Positions 45,918 to 55,203 of a DNA stretch of 64,000 bases are shown here, in pieces. The stretch's first letter is position 1, and every line of letters begins with the position of its first letter. Source of the DNA: Haliovirga abyssi (GTDB lineage: Bacteria; Fusobacteriota; Fusobacteriia; Fusobacteriales; Haliovirgaceae); the NCBI RefSeq assembly GCF_030295325.1, contig NZ_AP027059.1, forward strand, positions 1,980,637 to 2,044,636, written 5' to 3'. The notes beneath the pieces are model-generated. The model was not told where the DNA came from. It saw nothing but the letters and a program-made list of their open reading frames with translations, and did not search any database. The position numbers and the translations under genes were made by a program.

Positions 45918-47588
45918 TTATTTTATAATTTTTTCTTCAATAACTTTTTCATTTTCACCAATAAGTCTTATCTTAAGCTCATACTTTTTATCAAAATCAA
46001 GTTTAGTATCAAATTTTTCAAGATACGCTGGTTGATAACCAATATATTTAAACTTATCTTTTTCCCGTTGTTTTGCCCATACCTCTATACGATTTGATGA
46101 CTCATACCTATTTAGTTTCCAATTTAAAATGATTTTTCCATTATTTATATTCCAATTTAAAGAATCTATTTTTATACTTGTATTTTTAATTATCTTAGTT
46201 TTTTTATATGGTAATACTTCTACTATTTTTTCAACATTACTATAAGTTACTTTTACACGACATGGTAAATTATTCAAAAATTTAAATTCCCCATACTTAT
46301 TAATTTTTCCATTTTCCTTATCAATAACTTCATATTTTGCTAAATCCATAAGCGAATACTGTATCCCACGTTTTGTTGTAAATACAGGATTTATAATAGT
46401 TGTTACCCTACCAGGTTTATAACTTTCAGGAGTACCATATGGTCTTGGTTCTACTCCAAATCCATAAATTCTTTCAATTTCAATTCTAAATTCACCATTA
46501 TCATCAGTACCATTTTCAAAAAATAAAAGTGGGTCCATTTCTATTTTTCTCCATGAGTCTACATGATGATATTCATCATTTCCTTCATAGTATATTATAT
46601 CTTTACCATACTTATAACCTATATTTTCATATGCTTTTACCGCCATTCTTCCATTCATTTGCCATTCATTTGTTCCTGTAAATATATAGACTTTTTTATC
46701 TGTTTTTTTATTATTTTTGATTTTTTCTATTTCAGCAAAATCACCTACATAAAAAGCTGGAGATAAAGAAGCACTATTTTTAAACAGTTTTGGGTAAGTT
46801 TCACCTATATAGTTTGAAAGAAGCCCACCATGTGATACTACATATATAGTTCTTCCATCTGCTCTTTTTATTGTTCTATATTTCTTATCAACATAAGGAA
46901 TTACTTTTTCTGCTATAAATTTTGAATATTCTACTCCACCAGGATTTGCTACACCTGCATTTTTTACATCTTTATATGGAAGAAATCTTCTATATCTGTC
47001 CACGGGACTCTCTATTCCAATAACTATCATATCACTAAGTTTATCCTTGTTTAGTTCAATCATTTCATCAAACATCAATTCATCTTCACTCATATTTAGC
47101 TCAAAATTATCCATACCATCTAAAAGATATACCACAGGATATTTTTTTTCTTTGTTAGTATTATAATTTTTAGGAAGTATAACCTCTAATTCAATTCCTA
47201 AACCATTATCTAATATTACTGAATTATGCTTTCCAATTACATCAAATGTATCACTTTTCTTTTGTATTCCATCTTTGTATGTAATTTTAAAATAGTATTT
47301 TAACTTTGCAAATGTTGGTTGTTGAACATCTGTAAAATCATAATCAAAAGGTAATTCTTTTAGCTTATAATATTTATTACTAGCATATTCCAAATTTCTA
47401 AAAAGTTCTATCTTTTCAATATTGTTTTTATTTTGTAAATTCCATTTAATTCTTGAAAATTTATCTCCTGATTCAATTGTTATTTGAGTTGGCATATACT
47501 TAATTTGTGTTTTGCTTTTATCTTTTTCTAATGAAGTACATGCAATCATTGTTGACAATAAAAAAATCATAAATATATATTTCATCAT
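45918..47588 (-). CDS. Esterase-fold lipoprotein, paralogue 4
   Basis: The longest intact member (556 aa) and the first in transcription order. Lipobox MIACT (Cys17), N-domain, and hydrolase core with YPVVYLLDGMDNF, nucleophile VVSHGGL (Gly two before Ser replaced by Val), GTNEWQ and the His pair in DEYHHVDSW. A second fibronectin-like beta domain (about 470-550) is added at the C-terminus and resembles the N-domain (WNINNGKIILNWKL versus IKWNLQNK). It may bind carbohydrate or protein. The upstream 195 bases (47589-47782) contain nothing recognisable. Confidence 0.8.
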   Translation of the reverse strand: MMKYIFMIFLLSTMIACTSLEKDKSKTQIKYMPTQITIESGDKFSRIKWNLQNKNNIEKIELFRNLEYASNKYYKLKELPFDYDFTDVQQPTFAKLKYYFKITYKDGIQKKSDTFDVIGKHNSVILDNGLGIELEVILPKNYNTNKEKKYPVVYLLDGMDNFELNMSEDELMFDEMIELNKDKLSDMIVIGIESPVDRYRRFLPYKDVKNAGVANPGGVEYSKFIAEKVIPYVDKKYRTIKRADGRTIYVVSHGGLLSNYIGETYPKLFKNSASLSPAFYVGDFAEIEKIKNNKKTDKKVYIFTGTNEWQMNGRMAVKAYENIGYKYGKDIIYYEGNDEYHHVDSWRKIEMDPLLFFENGTDDNGEFRIEIERIYGFGVEPRPYGTPESYKPGRVTTIINPVFTTKRGIQYSLMDLAKYEVIDKENGKINKYGEFKFLNNLPCRVKVTYSNVEKIVEVLPYKKTKIIKNTSIKIDSLNWNINNGKIILNWKLNRYESSNRIEVWAKQREKDKFKYIGYQPAYLEKFDTKLDFDKKYELKIRLIGENEKVIEEKIIK

Positions 47589-47782
47589 TAACTCCTCTCT
47601 TATTTTTGAATTGACAATTTTTTCTTTTTTTTCATTCTATCATGTCCGAGTTTTTTTATATGATTTATTAAATAACCTATCCAACTTTCCTAACAAAAAA
47701 TAAACCACACCTATTTTTTCTAAGAACTAAATATGAAATTATTTATCCACTCCTCAATTAATCTTTAACCTTTTCCATTCCT

Positions 47783-49696
47783 TTACTCTTTTTCTAACAA
47801 CACTTTTGCATTCTTAGGATAATTTAATTTTTCTAATATTTTATACAATTTGCTATATTCCTCTATTGTATAAATATGAGAATTATACCTCACTACAGTA
47901 TCCAATATGATTTTATTTCCACCATTACTATTACCTATTTTCAAATCTCTTTTTATCAACATATTTTTTTCTTTTATTTCCAATGATTTTGGTGCTATTC
48001 TTACTTTGTAATTTGCTGGATATTCTATGCTAATATTGTTTTTTCTCAATATATCACTAACTAATTCAAATGGATATTTCCTTACATTTTCAAATAGATC
48101 TAACATATCCAATCTATATGGCAAATCAAAATATATGAAATCCCCATCTATTGAAGCAAAATTTGTATATTTATATGTGTAACTTATTTTTACTGGACTA
48201 CCTAATTCTACATCCATTTGCTTACTTATTGGATAAGCATTTTGAGAAATCATTCCTAATTCTTTTTGATAATCCTGTTGTTTCATTATAGGAGTCATAT
48301 ATTTATATTTTTCTCTTTCTCCAATTGCATTTATTCCATAAAAATATATTGTCTTATTAATTAATGCATCTCCATTTAAATCAATTTTTATATTATAGCT
48401 TTTCTCTATTCTTGTAATATTTTTTTCAATTGATTTAACATTTACAAATTCAGGTTTTCCTGTATCTAATATTAATCCTATATTATTTTCAATTACACTC
48501 TCGCCTAATTTTGAAAATTCATTTGTAGCATCTACAAAATAATCTTTATTATCTATGGTAACTTTTGAAATAGCATAATTAAATCTATTCATATCTATCC
48601 CTTTTTTTACATCATCCCATACAAGTTTATCTGAGCCTAATATCACTATTTCCCCAGAAATACCTTCCTCTTTTAATAATAATAAAAATAAATTTTCTAT
48701 ATCCAACGAAGTTCCATATCCTCTTGTTAATATCTCTTTTGGAGAACTTGCTTCAAAATCTAGCAAATTATCAATATATTTTATCTCTATATGTTTAGCT
48801 ATAAAATCTTGTATAATCTCTTCTTTTTTCATATTTGTCATATCTTTGGTTATTAATTTATCCAATACTTTTTCTTTTATCTCTTTTAATATTTGTAAAT
48901 TTTCTTTACTTTTATTTATTTTTATAAATTTTCCTAATAATTCATCTCTGTATTCTGCCCAATTGTTATAATTTGTAAAAATAACAGTTGGCATAAATTT
49001 TAAGCTTTCTGGTATATTACTTTCATCTAAAATCTGTGGCATAAACTTTTCACTAAATTTTATTATTTTCCTATCTTTAGCTATATTATCCATATATTCC
49101 ATTTTAGTATTCCAGTTAAATTTTGTTATATTAAAATTCATATCTTTTGGTATATTTATAATTTCAACTTTATTATAAACTGCTTCTCTACTTGCAAAAT
49201 TTACAGTTCCTGATATTTTTTGTTTTTTATTATTTTTTATTGTATATTCTATATCTATAATATCGCCCTCATTTACCGCTGGAAAAGCTATTACCTCCAT
49301 TTTATGTGCCGCATATTTCATTAACCCTACATCTGAAGGTGCATCTATTATTCTAATATTTTTACTTTTATCTACTGCAATTTCTTTTATTCCACTCTTA
49401 CTAATTTTTACTGTCTTTGCATTAATAATATCTACTTTTTCAAATCTTTTATCAAATTTTATCTTATATTCCGAACTTGCTTTTTTCCCTTTATAATTTA
49501 ATATCCTTTTTATTATATGTTTTTTTATTATATAGCTATTATCCTTGTTAAAAATTATACTTTCTCTATCCAACAATGTTACTACAGAAGCGTTTGGATA
49601 TCTTTTCATATCTATCTTTGTGTTATATATACTATTTGTTTCTGAAAAAATCATACTAAACATCATAAAAAACCAAATTAAAATAATCTTCTTCAC
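47783..49696 (-). CDS. DUF3857 / transglutaminase-like protein, catalytic triad lost
   Basis: A 637-aa protein with a signal peptide (MKKIILIWFFMMFSMIF), an N-terminal DUF3857-like domain (about 25-240) and a transglutaminase-fold domain (about 280-400). It aligns throughout with its neighbour 49716-51647, but Cys328 of that protein is Gly328 here (RGYGTSLD) and His368 is Tyr374 (FNYAISK). Only the Asp is kept (FVDATNE). It is therefore predicted to be a non-catalytic partner or binding protein. The pair lies head-to-tail, 19 bases apart, and is probably located in the periplasm. Confidence 0.8.
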   Translation of the reverse strand: MKKIILIWFFMMFSMIFSETNSIYNTKIDMKRYPNASVVTLLDRESIIFNKDNSYIIKKHIIKRILNYKGKKASSEYKIKFDKRFEKVDIINAKTVKISKSGIKEIAVDKSKNIRIIDAPSDVGLMKYAAHKMEVIAFPAVNEGDIIDIEYTIKNNKKQKISGTVNFASREAVYNKVEIINIPKDMNFNITKFNWNTKMEYMDNIAKDRKIIKFSEKFMPQILDESNIPESLKFMPTVIFTNYNNWAEYRDELLGKFIKINKSKENLQILKEIKEKVLDKLITKDMTNMKKEEIIQDFIAKHIEIKYIDNLLDFEASSPKEILTRGYGTSLDIENLFLLLLKEEGISGEIVILGSDKLVWDDVKKGIDMNRFNYAISKVTIDNKDYFVDATNEFSKLGESVIENNIGLILDTGKPEFVNVKSIEKNITRIEKSYNIKIDLNGDALINKTIYFYGINAIGEREKYKYMTPIMKQQDYQKELGMISQNAYPISKQMDVELGSPVKISYTYKYTNFASIDGDFIYFDLPYRLDMLDLFENVRKYPFELVSDILRKNNISIEYPANYKVRIAPKSLEIKEKNMLIKRDLKIGNSNGGNKIILDTVVRYNSHIYTIEEYSKLYKILEKLNYPKNAKVLLEKE

Positions 49697-49715
49697 TTTT
49701 ACTCTCCTTTTTTCT

Positions 49716-51647
49716 TTATTTTTTTAAGAAATTCTTTATTATAATATATTTTTTATTATAGCTCTCTTCCTCTTTTAAATACTCTTTTAATTTCAAATAT
49801 TCTTTTGTAGAATATTCCAATTTATCTAATGTCATATATTTATAACTTATAATTTTGCCTTTATCTGTAATATATTTAGAATAAAAAGTATGCCCATTCT
49901 CATTTATATCCATTGTACTTGGAACGAATTTTATTACAAAATTTTTATTCTCGCTATTATAAATAATCTTTTCTGAAATTGAAGCTGTAAATCTATTTTT
50001 CAAAGGATATTTTCGCATTGGTAATTTGACATCTCCTAATGCCCAATTATATAATCCTAATATCCTTGAAAATTTAGGCAACTTTATCATACTATATTCA
50101 TTTCCACTTATAATATAATCAGAAATTTTATATTCAACTGATAATTTTAATGTAGAACTATCTCTTAATAAATTATTAGGTAACAACTCATATTTTTCTA
50201 ATTTTGCTGTTTTAGATAAAATATTTAAAACTCTTTTTATAAATTTATCTTTTTCATCTTTATTTAATCTTGCAAAATATCCTCTATAAGCTCCATCATT
50301 TATTCCTAAAAATTCTATATTGGTTTTACATTGAAATTCTCCATTAATATTTTTTATATTTGTTACTATTTTTAATTTATTTTTTACAGCTTCTATTACA
50401 GGTGTAGTTTTTAATAAATCTCCATATTTTTTTGCAATTAAGTATGATTTGTCCATTTCATAATCTGGAAATAGTTTCTTGGTAGTCTCATCAGTAGGGT
50501 CCATTAAAATATATTTCCCATTTAATTTCACTGTGGCAATCGCATGATTAAAATATGGAATTGGAACTTCTTTGTCTAATTTATCTCCTACTTTTACTAA
50601 AACCATATTTGCTTCAAATCCTTGACTTCTAAGCATTGCAACTATTAATGCTGCTTTATCTCTACATACTCCTGTCATCTCTTTCAAAGTTAAATCTGTA
50701 GAATTAGGTTCTAATCCTGGTCTATTCTTTTCATTGGTAATTCCCATATATCTTATTTTTCTTGATACAAAGAAAAATATATTTTTAATTTTTTCCATAT
50801 CTGTTTTAGAATTCAAAACTAAACTTTCAGCTTTTTTTCTTATTGATTCATCTATTATTATTTTGGGTTCTGATAAATTAAAATACCATTTTGAAATCTC
50901 TTCCCAACTACTATTAGTTGTAACTATCCATTTCATAGCAACTTGAGTTATAGATGGCATTGAAGGTTCTGGTATAATTTGAGGTATATTTTTTTCTTCT
51001 AATTCATAAATTATATTTTTATCATTACTTTTTTTGGTTAATTTATATTTATCTTTCAAACCATTTAAAACAACTGAATATTTTAAATCTTTTTCTTTTG
51101 GTGCTATGATTTTATATTTCGCTTTAATTATAGGATATTCATTTCGCAATAAATAAAAATCTGAAAAATTATCTTTTATCATAGTTTTAAAGTTATTATG
51201 CTCTACTTTATAATATAAATAATCTCCTACCTCTAAATTTGGTATTTTTAATATTAATAATTTCTGACTTTTGTCATATATATTTGACTGTGCAGATTCT
51301 GGTGAAATTTGTATTTTTGAATTTTTAGATATATTAATCTCTAATTTCTTTCCATCTTTTTTTATTAAATATGCTTCTTTCAAAAGTAATTTTTCATAAT
51401 TACTATCATAATTTAATACAACATTTTCATTTTCATTTTTTCCTTTTTCGTCTAAAATTTTAATTAACATATCTTCTGTTTTTAAACTTTTTCCATCACT
51501 TTGATATTTCACAATAGAATTTTCATCTACTAAAACATAATGTGCATTTGGATAATCTTTTTTTTCAACCTTTAAAAATTTGTTATTTTCAACAGAATAT
51601 GACACTATTGAAAATAGCATTAGCAGTACAACCATAATTTTCTTCAT
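49716..51647 (-). CDS. DUF3857 / transglutaminase-like protein, triad intact
   Basis: A 643-aa exported protein (signal MKKIMVVLLMLFSIVSYS). The DUF3857-like N-domain spans about 25-240. The transglutaminase core contains Cys328 (TGVCRDKAALI), His368 (PYFNHAIATV) and Asp383 (LMDPTDE), the complete Cys-His-Asp triad. Such proteins occur in diderms, often near outer-membrane or polysaccharide genes; the reaction (protease, amidase or crosslinking) is unknown. It is followed directly by its degenerate paralogue, implying a gene duplication with division of labour. Confidence 0.85.
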   Translation of the reverse strand: MKKIMVVLLMLFSIVSYSVENNKFLKVEKKDYPNAHYVLVDENSIVKYQSDGKSLKTEDMLIKILDEKGKNENENVVLNYDSNYEKLLLKEAYLIKKDGKKLEINISKNSKIQISPESAQSNIYDKSQKLLILKIPNLEVGDYLYYKVEHNNFKTMIKDNFSDFYLLRNEYPIIKAKYKIIAPKEKDLKYSVVLNGLKDKYKLTKKSNDKNIIYELEEKNIPQIIPEPSMPSITQVAMKWIVTTNSSWEEISKWYFNLSEPKIIIDESIRKKAESLVLNSKTDMEKIKNIFFFVSRKIRYMGITNEKNRPGLEPNSTDLTLKEMTGVCRDKAALIVAMLRSQGFEANMVLVKVGDKLDKEVPIPYFNHAIATVKLNGKYILMDPTDETTKKLFPDYEMDKSYLIAKKYGDLLKTTPVIEAVKNKLKIVTNIKNINGEFQCKTNIEFLGINDGAYRGYFARLNKDEKDKFIKRVLNILSKTAKLEKYELLPNNLLRDSSTLKLSVEYKISDYIISGNEYSMIKLPKFSRILGLYNWALGDVKLPMRKYPLKNRFTASISEKIIYNSENKNFVIKFVPSTMDINENGHTFYSKYITDKGKIISYKYMTLDKLEYSTKEYLKLKEYLKEEESYNKKYIIIKNFLKK

Positions 51648-51670
51648 TAATTTCCCTCCTGTTTTTTATG

Positions 51671-51927
51671 AGTTCTCTCAGAAAGTCTAGAACTATTAAA
51701 ATACCTATAATGCTTACTATTTTTGCACTATAATTTCCTCTCCCCACCTCTAAATCTCAATGTCGTCAAGCTAAGGATTTTATAATTTTATATCGGGTTT
51801 GCCAACGGCAAAACCCCTACATTATAAAATAAATTAATACTGTAGGGGCTTGCCGTTGGCAAGCCCAGTTTTTAGCTTGATGACATTGGAGATTCGGTGG
51901 GAGCTCTTTTGACTTTCTGATAGAACT
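51671..51927. repeat. 257-bp imperfect inverted-repeat element with nested REP palindromes
   Basis: The ends AGTTCTCTCAGAAAGTC (51671-51687) and GACTTTCTGATAGAACT (51911-51927) pair with one mismatch. Inside, CAATGTCGTCAAGCTAA and TTAGCTTGATGACATTG also pair. The centre holds two facing GGG-TTTGCC/GGCAA-CCC palindromes (about 51804-51829 and 51842-51869) of the type seen at 5890. It lies between the DUF3857 pair and the HAD gene. The rest of the gap (51928-52040) contains scraps resembling families A and B. Confidence 0.7.
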
Positions 51928-52040
51928 TAATTGTGATAGCATTAGATAAAGCGTAGCTTCTTGTTTTATTATAAAAGTTCTTAAATCGTTGCGTATTTTA
52001 AAATAAAATTAAAATGTTATTTTTATTTTGAAAATTCATC

Positions 52041-52874
52041 CTAAAGCATATACAGCTCATTATCCATTCTTTTTAATATTTCATATCCTTTCATATAATA
52101 TTTTTTTTGATTTCTCATTGGATAAAAAAAATCTTTTCCAAATTCTTCATTTGTATCTTCTACTTGTAATTTCCATAAACTATCAAGTAAAAGAATATTT
52201 TTTTCCTTCATATAATTTAAAGTAGCATTAAGCAAACCGCAAATATAATAACTTTTATAGAAATTAGAAAATTCATCTTCAACCATTCTGCTATCTTTCT
52301 CAAAAGAATAGTTACTAAAATACCTATAAGAACCTTTTACCATTAAAAGATTTTTTACTTCCGGACCATAAGAATAACTTTTATCATCTTCTATTAAAAT
52401 AGTATTTTCTAATTCATCTTTTGAAACAACTACATCAACTAATTTTTTCTTTTTATTTCCAAAAAATGGATTTTGTGCAACTTTATAAATATTTCTTTTA
52501 CTCTCATCTCCACTCTCTCTATATCTTTCTACATTAAATAAATCTTCTCTTGAAAATATTTTTACATCTTTTAAAATTTCTTCATAATTTTTTGGAAATG
52601 TTTTTTTCATTAACTCTTCTACAGCTTCTACATTTCTATCTTTTATTCCACTACTAAAAAATATTATATTATGATTATTTTCTTTTAACCATTTAAATAA
52701 TGCATAAAACCCTGGAAAAACCATATGAATATACCCTAATGCTTTAATAGTGTGTCTTTTTACAAATTCTTCACCTAAAAGTTCTATATATTCATTATAT
52801 TTTCTTTCAGCCTCATAATCAAGAACCGATACAACAACATTATCCAAATCAAACACAAAATTTATCTTTTTCAT
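52041..52874 (-). CDS. HAD-like hydrolase family protein
   Basis: A cytosolic protein of about 277 aa with haloacid-dehalogenase motifs: motif I FDLDNVVVS (nucleophile Asp and +2 Asp), motif II in IIFFSSGIK (Ser), and motif IV LIEDDKSY. A large helical insert lies between motif I and II, and the C-terminal 90 residues are helical and unassigned. A phosphatase role is likely; the substrate is unknown. ATG 52874 is preceded by AAGGAG at 8 bases; the GTG 9 bases upstream overlaps the site. It has its own near-consensus promoter and lies beyond the RiPP export terminator. Confidence 0.65.
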   Translation of the reverse strand: MKKINFVFDLDNVVVSVLDYEAERKYNEYIELLGEEFVKRHTIKALGYIHMVFPGFYALFKWLKENNHNIIFFSSGIKDRNVEAVEELMKKTFPKNYEEILKDVKIFSREDLFNVERYRESGDESKRNIYKVAQNPFFGNKKKKLVDVVVSKDELENTILIEDDKSYSYGPEVKNLLMVKGSYRYFSNYSFEKDSRMVEDEFSNFYKSYYICGLLNATLNYMKEKNILLLDSLWKLQVEDTNEEFGKDFFYPMRNQKKYYMKGYEILKRMDNELYML

Positions 52875-52914
52875 TTTCAACACTCCTTATCTATTTTTTC
52901 TAATTGTCAATTGA

Positions 52915-52943
52915 ATTATACCATATCTAAAAAAAGTTGCCAA
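52915..52943 (-). promoter_or_regulatory. Promoter of the HAD-like gene
   Basis: TTGGCA (52938-52943), 17-base spacer ending in TGG, TATAAT (52915-52920): a near-consensus promoter that also has the extended -10 TG. It is placed between the RiPP-operon terminator and the HAD gene. Confidence 0.85.
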
Positions 52944-52963
52944 TCATATTCCATAAAAAACAA

Positions 52964-52987
52964 AAAGGATAGTTAATGCTATCCTTT
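52964..52987 (-). terminator. Terminator of the RiPP export operon
   Basis: Nine-base arms AAAGGATAG and CTATCCTTT with a 6-base loop, followed on the minus strand by TTTTGTTTTTT. It overlaps the TolC-like stop codon and marks the 3' boundary of the RiPP locus. Confidence 0.85.
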
Positions 52988-54280
52988 AATCTCATCTCTC
53001 TTTACTTTATATCTAAATCCATTTAATTCATTTTTCGCCTTATCATAATTCAATTTAGCTTCATCTCTATTTTTTTGCTCTTTAAGAAAATCCAATAAAC
53101 TCATATATCCATTTTCATATATATTTTTATCTACTTCATATCTTTTTTCCATATTCTGCATTTTTTCTTTTGCTATTTCTAACTTTGATAATAAATTCTT
53201 ATATTCTATCTCTGCATTTTCTTTATCCTCTTTACTTTTTATTTCCAATTCTTTCTTTTCTATTTTTAATTTGTCTAATTCCTTCTTTGTTTTTCTAACA
53301 TCTGTTCCATATTCTATTATATTTCCTGTAAATACAATTCCTGCATTCCAAACTTTTCCTTCTATATCATAATTCATATCAAAATTTATGTTAGGTTCTG
53401 ATTTTCTTTTATAATATTTCAAATTTTCCTCATTTAATTTCTCATTTAAACTATTTACAACTATCTTATCCTCATTAATTTCTATTTTAAAATTATCTAT
53501 AGCTTTTATATCTTTAAATTCATAATCCGAATCTTCTATCCCAACTTTTTTTAATAACTCTCTCTTCTTATTCTTAATCTCTTTTTTTAAATATTCAATA
53601 CTATTTTTAATAGATTTTATCTCTATTCCCATATATTCAACATCTATTTTTACTGCTTCTCCATATTCTAATTTCTTTATCAAATTTTCATACTCTTCAT
53701 TCATCACTTTTAAACTATTCTCATTTATCAATATTTCAGAATCCAAATTTTTTATTCTTATATATAAATCAACTATATTTTTCAACTCTGTTTTTTTACT
53801 GATTTTCAGATTTAATTTTGTTAATTTGCTATTTAAATTTATACTATTATCTTTATATTTTTGTTCACTATAAATTATATCATTTAAACTTTTCGTTAAT
53901 CCTAATTTATAACTTACTCTCTTCACTTTTGAGGTTGTATTATCATAAGTAATTGCACTGTAAAACATATTATATCCTAAATTTACAGTTATCCCTCCTG
54001 GATATTTTGATATATCTTTTGTCATTTGTAAATTTAATGGCATTTTATCTTTATCTGTATAATAACTATAATTTGGTGTTATATTAAAACTCAATTTCCC
54101 CCATTTATCAATAAAATTACCATTTTCATCTATTTTTAATTTATCTAATTCCAATTTCTCTTTTTTTACATAGCTACTTTTATTATTAAAACTCTCTATT
54201 ATATCATCTAATCCTAGCTTTTTTGCTGCAAATATATTTACACTTATTAAAATCATTATTACTAATACTATTTTTTTCAT
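52979..54280 (-). CDS. TolC-like outer-membrane efflux protein
   Basis: A 433-aa protein with a signal peptide (MKKIVLVIMILISVNIFA) and the repeated helix-strand-helix plan of TolC: a first beta region (about 60-130), a long coiled coil, a second beta region around 290-320 (INFDMNYDIEGKVWNAGIVF), and the C-terminal coil ending with the typical YENGYMSLLDFLKEQKNRDEA motif. It should form the outer-membrane channel for the ABC/HlyD exporter. It overlaps the preceding coiled-coil gene by 4 bases and ends the operon at a terminator. Confidence 0.82.
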   Translation of the reverse strand: MKKIVLVIMILISVNIFAAKKLGLDDIIESFNNKSSYVKKEKLELDKLKIDENGNFIDKWGKLSFNITPNYSYYTDKDKMPLNLQMTKDISKYPGGITVNLGYNMFYSAITYDNTTSKVKRVSYKLGLTKSLNDIIYSEQKYKDNSINLNSKLTKLNLKISKKTELKNIVDLYIRIKNLDSEILINENSLKVMNEEYENLIKKLEYGEAVKIDVEYMGIEIKSIKNSIEYLKKEIKNKKRELLKKVGIEDSDYEFKDIKAIDNFKIEINEDKIVVNSLNEKLNEENLKYYKRKSEPNINFDMNYDIEGKVWNAGIVFTGNIIEYGTDVRKTKKELDKLKIEKKELEIKSKEDKENAEIEYKNLLSKLEIAKEKMQNMEKRYEVDKNIYENGYMSLLDFLKEQKNRDEAKLNYDKAKNELNGFRYKVKRDEIKG

Positions 54281-55155
54281 TCTGCTAACTCCAATTTCAG
54301 ATATTCTATTTTGCTCTCATAATCTAATTTTTCTATTACTTTATTCAAATACTCCATATCTTTATCAAATAGTTCTGTTTTACTTGCTAGTCCTACTTTT
54401 GATTTACTTACAAGCATCTCTTTTTCTAACTCTAATATATTTAATTTTGATTCTAATACTTTTAAATCACTTATATTATCTGCTAAATCTTTCTTTAATT
54501 TATCTTTTGTTTTGTCTATATTTTTTAAATCTTCCTCTCTTTGTAATCTTACCAATTTTAAATTTATCTCTCTATTATCTATCTCTTTTGCTCCTAATTT
54601 TTCTTGATTTGCTAAATTTAATTCTTTAGAATATACAGCTTCCAATATTTTATAACTTTTTTCTATCTCTTTTTTTATATTTTTGATTTTTTCCAATTTC
54701 AAATTGCTTATATCTTTTAATTTTTTTACATTATAATTTTTAGCTCTTATATTACTTTCTATCTGCTCTTTCAAACTAAAAATATTATATTTTATATTTA
54801 ATATATCCATTTTACTCACAACCTCTTGATTTTTTTCCATTATCTGCTTTTTCTTCTCATACTCTTTTAATTTACTTTTTAATATCTTTGATATTTTATC
54901 TAACTTTTCTAATTCGCTCTCTATTTGAAATTTCTCTTTTAACTTTTTATTCTCCTCTTTTATTATCTCTAAATTTTTACTTACCAAATCTCTTTTTAAT
55001 TTCAGATAATTTGTATCACTCCAACTTTTCTCTTTTAATATTTTTAATTTTTCTAAGCTGTTTTTTATCTTTTTATACTGCTCTTGCAATATATCTAATT
55101 GGCTACTGTATATATTTAAAGATAACATTATAAATATTAATAACTTTTTTAACAT
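54277..55155 (-). CDS. Exported coiled-coil protein resembling the TolC helical hairpins
   Basis: A protein of about 292 aa with a signal peptide (MLKKLLIFIMLSLNIYS) and almost continuous coiled coil. The last 60 residues (VSKSKVGLASKTELFDKDMEYL) match the conserved C-terminal repeat of TolC-family proteins, but no beta-barrel strands are visible. ATG 55155 has a proper site (AAAGGAG); a longer reading to 55203 would lack one and spoil the signal peptide. It sits between the HlyD and TolC genes. It may be a shortened TolC paralogue or a periplasmic spacer in the export channel. Confidence 0.65.
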   Translation of the reverse strand: MLKKLLIFIMLSLNIYSSQLDILQEQYKKIKNSLEKLKILKEKSWSDTNYLKLKRDLVSKNLEIIKEENKKLKEKFQIESELEKLDKISKILKSKLKEYEKKKQIMEKNQEVVSKMDILNIKYNIFSLKEQIESNIRAKNYNVKKLKDISNLKLEKIKNIKKEIEKSYKILEAVYSKELNLANQEKLGAKEIDNREINLKLVRLQREEDLKNIDKTKDKLKKDLADNISDLKVLESKLNILELEKEMLVSKSKVGLASKTELFDKDMEYLNKVIEKLDYESKIEYLKLELAE

Positions 55156-55203
55156 AACTGCTCCTTTTTTGGCGAGATTTTTAACTATTGATTTATTTGT
55201 CAT

